From CAZXCK01 sp964639225 (lineage in GTDB: Bacteria > Chloroflexota > Anaerolineae > Aggregatilineales > Phototrophicaceae): DNA of 28,264 bases. Position numbers and translations under genes: made by a program. Shown one piece after another: positions 24,028-28,264 of the stretch. The stretch's first letter is position 1. Every line of letters starts with the position of its first letter. The notes under the pieces are model-generated. The model saw only the letters and a program-made list of their open reading frames with translations, searched no databases and was not told where the DNA came from. The stretch spans positions 1 through 28,264 of the forward strand of contig CAZXCK010000047.1 of the NCBI GenBank assembly GCA_964639225.1, written 5' to 3'.

Positions 24028-24065
24028 AACGGCGTGCAGTCCGCATTCTGGAACCGCACGCCGTT
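24028..24065. terminator. Shared hairpin between convergent operons
   Basis: Arms AACGGCGTGC and GCACGCCGTT (10 bp, perfect) surround an 18-nt loop with a small internal TCC/GGA pair. It sits between the plus-strand hydrogenase operon and the minus-strand fucose genes. The minus-strand tail (ATTGTTTTAC) is U-rich; the plus-strand tail is TGTGTTGACG. It probably terminates both, more strongly the minus-strand transcript. Confidence 0.75.
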
Positions 24066-24091
24066 TGTGTTGACGGTACCACTGGCGACTC

Positions 24092-24517
24092 TCAGCTTTT
24101 GGGCTGCACCACGCCGATGGTCAGCAGGATGTTGGCATAAATCCGCTGTTCGCCGGTGGCGATCACCAGCGTGGTATCCGGCGACTTGGCCGCTTCATAG
24201 AACGGAAAACGCCCCAGCGTCTGCACCGGAACGTCGTCCGGCAGGAGCTGGCGGAACTCTTCGTAGATATCCGGTTCCGGGCCACTGTCGGGGACCATCC
24301 CATAAGCGGCTTCAACCGGTATCGTCCTGACCAGCACATCGAGCACTTCAGTCACGGTGAGCTTGCCCGGTGTAAGATTGAGATAGACCCGTTCGGCTGC
24401 CGGGTTGGCGCCGGTGGAAAACGGAAAATTACCATCGGCGATCAGCACCTTCGAGCCATGCCCGGCTGACCCCAGCGCCTTGAGAATCTGCGGATGCAAC
24501 AAATCGGTACGAATCAT
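24092..24517 (-). CDS. fucU: L-fucose mutarotase / RbsD-FucU family protein
   Basis: The product has 141 residues, the usual length. It shows SAGHGSKVLIADGNFP (His20, Asp28), the catalytic region of the RbsD/FucU fold, and GEQRIYANILLTIG (Tyr127, Asn129) near the C-terminus. FucU interconverts alpha- and beta-anomers of L-fucose (and some other sugars) in the cytoplasm, supplying the isomerase with the right form. The start overlaps the stop of the aldolase gene by 4 nt. Placement with a FucI-like isomerase favours FucU over RbsD. It ends before the shared hairpin. Confidence 0.88.
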   Translation of the reverse strand: MIRTDLLHPQILKALGSAGHGSKVLIADGNFPFSTGANPAAERVYLNLTPGKLTVTEVLDVLVRTIPVEAAYGMVPDSGPEPDIYEEFRQLLPDDVPVQTLGRFPFYEAAKSPDTTLVIATGEQRIYANILLTIGVVQPKS

Positions 24518-25293
24518 GAGGTTTCCTCGTCAGAGTCGCTGACAAATAGTTTGCGGCGGTAAATCTCGTCCGGGCGGCGGTAGAGGTGCATCACATCCTC
24601 GTCACTGAGGAAAACCGGATCGCCGACGGCCAGCGCGCCCCACAGAATTTCGGCACCCTTAATGCACATATCGCTGATGTTGAGCGCCTCGGTGGCCGTT
24701 TGCGCCAGGGTGATGAGGCCGTGATTGGCCAGCAGGATGACTTTGGGCGCTTCGCCGTACTGGTCCATGTAGGCGCGCACGCGCTGGCGAATCGCCATGG
24801 CCAGCGGCAGGCCAGGATCGACATACGGCACAAACACAGACTCTGGTCCGCACAGCACGACTTCATCCGGGCAGGTACGGCGGCGGGCGAAGGTCTGCGC
24901 GTGGCTGCTGCACAGCAGTCGATTGACAGCGACCGGGTGCGTGTGCGCGATGCAGTTCACGCCGCAGTCGAACAGCAGCATGGCGTGAAAGCTGGTCTCC
25001 ACCGATGGGTAGCGCGTGCCGCCATCGACGCGGGCAGCCCGCAGCGCCTCACGCTCTTCGGTGAGCGTCTGCGGCGGGTTGTCGAACAGCGCCATGATCG
25101 GCGCGAAGGCGATACGCGCAAAACCTTCGGCGGTGATGGTCGGCAGCGAGTAGCCGCTGGACTTGACCCAGAACGTCTCGGAGTCGGCGCGCTGCGACGT
25201 GTTGCCCTCGCCGATGATGACGTAGCGGCGCTCCGGTCTGCCCAGCTCGTGCGAAAGCTGGATAAGTTCATCCGGTACGTCGGTCATCGTCAT
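24514..25293 (-). CDS. Class II aldolase/adducin family protein (FucA/RhaD-like)
   Basis: The product has 259 residues. It contains the class II aldolase motifs GEGNTSQR (28-35, phosphate-binding loop), Glu99 in YPSVETSFH, the zinc ligands His117 and His119 in IAHTHP, and His191 in LLANHGLIT. By context it would cleave L-fuculose-1-phosphate to lactaldehyde and dihydroxyacetone phosphate. It is longer than FucA of E. coli (about 215), so another sugar phosphate is possible. The ATG at 25293 overlaps the isomerase stop by 4 nt; a second ATG two codons later (25287) is also possible. The longer frame to 25482 would lie over the isomerase gene and is rejected. No kinase gene is in the window. 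Confidence 0.88.
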   Translation of the reverse strand: MTMTDVPDELIQLSHELGRPERRYVIIGEGNTSQRADSETFWVKSSGYSLPTITAEGFARIAFAPIMALFDNPPQTLTEEREALRAARVDGGTRYPSVETSFHAMLLFDCGVNCIAHTHPVAVNRLLCSSHAQTFARRRTCPDEVVLCGPESVFVPYVDPGLPLAMAIRQRVRAYMDQYGEAPKVILLANHGLITLAQTATEALNISDMCIKGAEILWGALAVGDPVFLSDEDVMHLYRRPDEIYRRKLFVSDSDEETS

Positions 25294-26945
25294 CCGACTT
25301 TCACATCGCCGCACAGATGCACGCGCAGGCCCAGTTCGTGGAACATGGCGGCTTTGGCGGCCAGCGCCTTGTCGGCATCGGCGGCGGTGGGCGCGTAGGC
25401 CACATTCAGATGGTTGGCTTTGTGGCGCGCCATCATCTGGTCGCGGCTGACGCCGTGCGTGACCGCGTGCATGATGGGCCACTGCGGCGTCGTCGCCTGC
25501 CAGCGGCGCTCGGTTTCCTCACGCGGCAGCGAGACGACACTCCCCCGCCCCAGATCGACATGCAGCGCGCCGTCCATGACATACACACGGCTCCACACGA
25601 TCTCGCCGGGCTTGCTGACGCCCTTGAGCGTGCCACCGCCCAACCGGAAGTACATCGGCGGCTGGCGCTCGCTGGATGCGCCTGCATAGCCATCGATAAA
25701 GTGCGAGGCCGGAGCCGCGCCGGAGATCAGGAACACCCACACGTAGTCATCGACACCATCGCCGGTGTAGTGTTCGCCGTAACGCAGGTCGTGGAGCGTC
25801 GTCGCCGGGTCGAAGCCCATCGCGTTCCAGATACGGTTGGTCACCAGCGCGTCCAGACCGGCGCACTCATCCACCTCGTTGAAGTGCGGCAGCGCCTCGC
25901 CCGCGTACAGTTCCTCGCCGGTATCGGCATGGTAGACCGGCGGGCGTTCCACGTTGTTGAGCAGTCCCTCGACCAGGTCGGATGCCGGGGCCATATCCTT
26001 GAGGCCCTGCTGGTACTGGATACCAATGCTGTCGCAACTGAACTCATGTGCGATGCGCACCGCCGCGATGTACATTTTGCACTGCTCCAGAATCTGGGCA
26101 TCAGTGAGTTCGGTCGCTTCGTCGCTGCCAGTGACGAAGGTGACACCGCGCGCGTCGAGCCAGTCGCGGACCTGCTGCGCTTCGGCGTCGCCGACAGTGC
26201 GCATGGCCGCCACCAGCGCCGACTGGCTGAGACGTTCTTTATAAACGCCGGTAGGATTGAGCATTTCGTCGTCGATGATGGCGTTGTACATGCCCATGCA
26301 GCCCTCATCGAAAATGCCCATAACGGACTTGGTGGCTTTCAGATGCTGCGCCAGTCCCTCGCCCAGCGCACGCTCGGCGGCACCGGCCTGGGCCGGGTCG
26401 AAGGGACGGACATGGCTGGTGTCGTGGGTAATCTTACCCTCTTTGATCCACTGGCGAATGCCGCGCAGGAAAAAGTCATCGGTGAAATCGACGCTCCAGA
26501 TGGTACTGTACTCGACATCCATCTTGGTCAGCGAGCCGTTGAGGTTGAGCATACCCACCAGACCGGGCCACTCGCCGCTCCAGTTGGCGACGGTCAGGAT
26601 CGGTCCCTGGTGATCGCGCAGACCAGCCAGCACATGATGGCTGTACTGCCAGACCGACTCGGCGACGATAAGACGCGCATCTTTGGGGATATTCTTAAAA
26701 ACATCCATGCCCATGCGCTGGTTCCAGATGAAGCCGTGCTTCAGCTCCGGGTCGTATTCGTGGCCGCGCTTAACCGTGATGCCTTCGCGGGCGAATGCCT
26801 CGACGACGGCCTTCTCCATAGCGGCCTGGGCCGGCCAGCAGACCTGATTGGCCGACAGGCGCAGGTCGCCGTTGGCGATGAGGACTGCTTCGTTGTCAGC
26901 AATAGACGGGGGTACGGTGACTTGCGGGATCGGATAAGATGCCAT
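25290..26945 (-). CDS. fucI: L-fucose isomerase family protein
   Basis: The product has 551 residues, somewhat shorter than E. coli FucI (about 590). Clear family segments are FDEGCMGMYNAIIDDEMLNP (about 212-231, with Glu214 a likely Mn ligand), YKERLSQSALVAAM, CDSIGIQYQQGLKD (about 304-317) and HKANHLNVAYAP near the C-terminus (His512 a likely Mn ligand). The enzyme interconverts L-fucose and L-fuculose, or D-arabinose and D-ribulose, in the cytoplasm. It is the first gene of the fucose-type operon, 171 nt from a strong promoter, and is divergent from a RbsA-type importer gene. The exact sugar is not certain from sequence. Confidence 0.88.
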   Translation of the reverse strand: MASYPIPQVTVPPSIADNEAVLIANGDLRLSANQVCWPAQAAMEKAVVEAFAREGITVKRGHEYDPELKHGFIWNQRMGMDVFKNIPKDARLIVAESVWQYSHHVLAGLRDHQGPILTVANWSGEWPGLVGMLNLNGSLTKMDVEYSTIWSVDFTDDFFLRGIRQWIKEGKITHDTSHVRPFDPAQAGAAERALGEGLAQHLKATKSVMGIFDEGCMGMYNAIIDDEMLNPTGVYKERLSQSALVAAMRTVGDAEAQQVRDWLDARGVTFVTGSDEATELTDAQILEQCKMYIAAVRIAHEFSCDSIGIQYQQGLKDMAPASDLVEGLLNNVERPPVYHADTGEELYAGEALPHFNEVDECAGLDALVTNRIWNAMGFDPATTLHDLRYGEHYTGDGVDDYVWVFLISGAAPASHFIDGYAGASSERQPPMYFRLGGGTLKGVSKPGEIVWSRVYVMDGALHVDLGRGSVVSLPREETERRWQATTPQWPIMHAVTHGVSRDQMMARHKANHLNVAYAPTAADADKALAAKAAMFHELGLRVHLCGDVKVG

Positions 26946-27062
26946 AATTCTTTTTGCCTTCGTCAGCGACTCTAATCAATAAACAAAAGTGATAGCATTT
27001 AGCCTGCGCCAGATACAGTTCAGCACATTGGCGCAGAGTATACAGGGACAGACCTCCCTCGC

Positions 27063-27076
27063 TCAGATCGGTACCA
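27063..27076 (-). promoter_or_regulatory. Third, half-conserved LacI-type site
   Basis: On the minus strand TGGTACCGATCTGA shares the first eight bases of the palindrome at 27096-27109, while the other half is lost. It lies 33 bp downstream of that site, three helical turns, so it could be an auxiliary operator. Confidence 0.35.
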
Positions 27077-27095
27077 ATTACAGCAAAATCCGGCA

Positions 27096-27109
27096 TGGTA
27101 CCGGTAACA
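27096..27109 (-). promoter_or_regulatory. LacI-type operator downstream of the fucI promoter
   Basis: TGGTACCGGTAACA is one base from the perfect 14-bp palindrome TGGTACCGGTACCA, with the central CG and TG...CA ends usual for LacI-family operators. It starts 7 bp beyond the -10 box of the leftward promoter, over the expected transcription start. Confidence 0.65.
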
Positions 27110-27116
27110 TATCAAA

Positions 27117-27145
27117 ACTATAAATCGGTTTAAGGGGCTTGTCAA
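27117..27145 (-). promoter_or_regulatory. Sigma-70 promoter of the fucI-aldolase-fucU operon
   Basis: On the minus strand, -35 TTGACA (27140-27145) and -10 TATAGT (27117-27122) are 17 bp apart; only one base differs from consensus. Confidence 0.78.
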
Positions 27146-27160
27146 ATCATGACAGATTTC

Positions 27161-27189
27161 TTGACAGTGCCCGGTTCGCGTGCTACTGT
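27161..27189 (+). promoter_or_regulatory. Sigma-70 promoter of the sugar importer operon
   Basis: -35 TTGACA (27161-27166) and -10 TACTGT (27184-27189) are 17 bp apart. The -35 is perfect, the -10 matches at four of six positions. Confidence 0.72.
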
Positions 27190-27197
27190 TTACCCAA

Positions 27198-27211
27198 TGG
27201 TACCCGTACCA
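27198..27211 (+). promoter_or_regulatory. LacI-type operator downstream of the importer promoter
   Basis: TGGTAC-CC-GTACCA has perfect 6-bp arms and begins 8 bp after the -10 box, over the expected start site. It shares its arms with the operator at 27096-27109; the central CG is CC here. Confidence 0.65.
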
Positions 27212-27265
27212 CATAAATTATGACTTAGCACTGCGACAAATCAAACGCAGAAAAATACGATCACC

Positions 27266-27287
27266 GGCGGCCTGGGGCTGGGCCGCC
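27266..27287 (+). repeat. Hairpin in the importer mRNA leader
   Basis: Arms GGCGGCC and GGCCGCC flank an 8-nt loop in the 5' untranslated region, ending 25 nt before the ATG and 14 nt before the GGAG ribosome site. It may stabilise the mRNA; no U-run follows. Confidence 0.45.
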
Positions 27288-27312
27288 AGCGAAATAGATC
27301 GCGGAGTTATTT

Positions 27313-28264
27313 ATGAGTGATTATTTGGTCGAGATGCACGGCATCAACAAGGCGTTCCCCGGCGTTCAGGCCCTCTCCGACTGCCATTTTAACCTGAAGG
27401 CCGGTGAGGTCCACGCACTGGTAGGCGAGAACGGCGCGGGAAAATCCACGCTGATGAAAATCCTGTGCGGCGTCTACACCAAGGACAGCGGCCACATCAT
27501 CTATAAGGGCGAAGAAATCAACGTGCGTTCGCCGCGAGTCGCCCAGGATTATGGCATCGCTATGATCCATCAGGAACTCAACCTGATGCCACATCTGACC
27601 GTCGCGCAGAACATCTTCATCGGCAGAGAGCCTCTCAGCACCTTCAATTTCGTCCTGGACGATCGCCAGATCAACCAGCAGGCGCAGGAACTGCTGGACA
27701 CGCTCAACCTCAGGATCAACCCACGCACCCGCGTTTTTGATATGACGGTCGCCCGCCAGCAGATGGTGGAAATCACCAAAGCGCTGTCGTACAACTCCGA
27801 AGTCCTCATCATGGACGAGCCGACGGCCTCGCTGACGGACACAGAGATCGAAGAACTGTTCCACATGATTGAGCATCTGCGCGAGCGCGGCGTGGGTATC
27901 GTCTACATCAGCCATCGCATGGAAGAACTGTTTCGGATATCCGACCGCATCACAGTCATGCGTGACGGACTATACATCGACACATTACCCACAGCCGAGG
28001 TCAGAATCGACAAAATCATCAGCCTGATGGTGGGACGCACCATCTACGAATCGTCGCCCGAAATCCCGGAAGATCGCAGCGAGGAAGTCGTGCTGGCCGT
28101 ACGCAACCTGAACCGCGATGATGAGCTTTACGACGTCAATTTCGAGCTGCGGCGGGGCGAAATCCTGGGATTCGCCGGGCTGATGGGAGCCGGACGGACC
28201 GAAGTCGCGCGGGCCATTATCGGCGCGGACCCGGTGGACTCGATCTCGCTGGAAGTGATGGGCA
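27313..28264 (+). CDS. Sugar ABC transporter ATPase, RbsA/MglA/XylG type, C-terminus cut by window edge
   Basis: The frame is open from the ATG at 27313 to the right edge (317 codons). The first nucleotide-binding domain has Walker A GENGAGKST (38-46), MIHQELNLMPHLTVAQNIF with its Q-loop, VARQQMVEITKAL as the signature region and LIMDEPTASL as Walker B. A second domain begins after about residue 255 and has the degenerate Walker A GLMGAGRTEVAR, as usual for the double ATPases of ribose/galactose/xylose importers (full length about 500). GGAG precedes the start by 7 nt. Divergence from fucI and the shared operator type suggest it imports the sugar used by that operon. The permease and binding protein are expected beyond the window. 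Confidence 0.93.
   Translation, partial: MSDYLVEMHGINKAFPGVQALSDCHFNLKAGEVHALVGENGAGKSTLMKILCGVYTKDSGHIIYKGEEINVRSPRVAQDYGIAMIHQELNLMPHLTVAQNIFIGREPLSTFNFVLDDRQINQQAQELLDTLNLRINPRTRVFDMTVARQQMVEITKALSYNSEVLIMDEPTASLTDTEIEELFHMIEHLRERGVGIVYISHRMEELFRISDRITVMRDGLYIDTLPTAEVRIDKIISLMVGRTIYESSPEIPEDRSEEVVLAVRNLNRDDELYDVNFELRRGEILGFAGLMGAGRTEVARAIIGADPVDSISLEVMG

Larger units (their letters stand above)
26946..27312. promoter_or_regulatory. Divergent control region between fucose genes and sugar importer
   Basis: The 367 bp contain no gene. Near the middle are two back-to-back sigma-70 promoters (27117-27145 leftward, 27161-27189 rightward) whose -35 boxes lie 15 bp apart. LacI-type palindromes follow each -10 box, and a further half-palindrome lies at 27063-27076. 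The remaining 26946-27062 is the leader of the isomerase transcript and 27212-27312 the leader of the importer transcript, the latter with a hairpin. Confidence 0.75.

Noticed and set aside
25317..26975. Plus-strand open frame of 552 codons
   Set aside because: It mirrors the FucI-like gene on the other strand and contains no recognisable domain.
1..28264. tRNA, rRNA, CRISPR or mobile elements
   Set aside because: I looked for cloverleaf-like stretches, regularly spaced repeats and transposase or integrase motifs and saw none.

Overview
The window looks like a chromosomal segment of a GC-rich, saccharolytic bacterium. The mix of several sugar ABC systems, a complex-I-like [NiFe] hydrogenase and AraR-type and TetR regulators suggests Chloroflexota (perhaps Anaerolineae). 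This is an inference from gene content, not from a marker gene. I see no tRNA, rRNA, CRISPR array, transposase or prophage gene.

Left edge (1-2228): a membrane-anchored protein of unknown function on the minus strand, cut by the window edge, and a divergent gene for a small secreted protein of unknown function that ends at a strong hairpin.

Carbohydrate locus (2190-11276, minus strand): a GntR/LacI-fusion (AraR-type) regulator, then a tightly packed operon in the order solute-binding protein, two permeases, MalK/UgpC-type ATPase, PHP-domain metallohydrolase (CehA/McbA type) and a GH38-like hydrolase resembling DUF5054. It ends at a hairpin followed by a U-run. Neither enzyme has a signal peptide, so an imported glycan or glycoside is probably processed in the cytoplasm.

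Efflux locus (11334-15288, minus strand): a TetR regulator with a well-placed operator over its own start site, then an ABC-2 exporter (one ATPase and two permeases, each overlapping the next by 4 nt).

Hydrogenase operon (15361-24065, plus strand): ten subunit genes plus a maturation protease. The subunits correspond to complex I subunits J, K, L, M/N, A, B, C, D, H and I. The large subunit keeps both CxxC nickel-binding motifs and the small subunit has the hydrogenase-type CxxC. This is therefore a group 4 membrane-bound [NiFe] hydrogenase, not complex I. It probably couples ferredoxin oxidation and H2 evolution (or the reverse) to ion translocation. There is no NADH-oxidising E/F/G module and no Mrp-like E/F/G/B module.

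Fucose-type locus (24028-28264): FucU mutarotase, class II aldolase and FucI-like isomerase on the minus strand, divergent from a RbsA-type sugar ABC ATPase cut by the right edge. The 367-bp region between them holds two back-to-back sigma-70 promoters, each with a LacI-type palindrome immediately downstream of its -10 box. Import and catabolism are therefore probably controlled together by a LacI-family repressor encoded outside the window.
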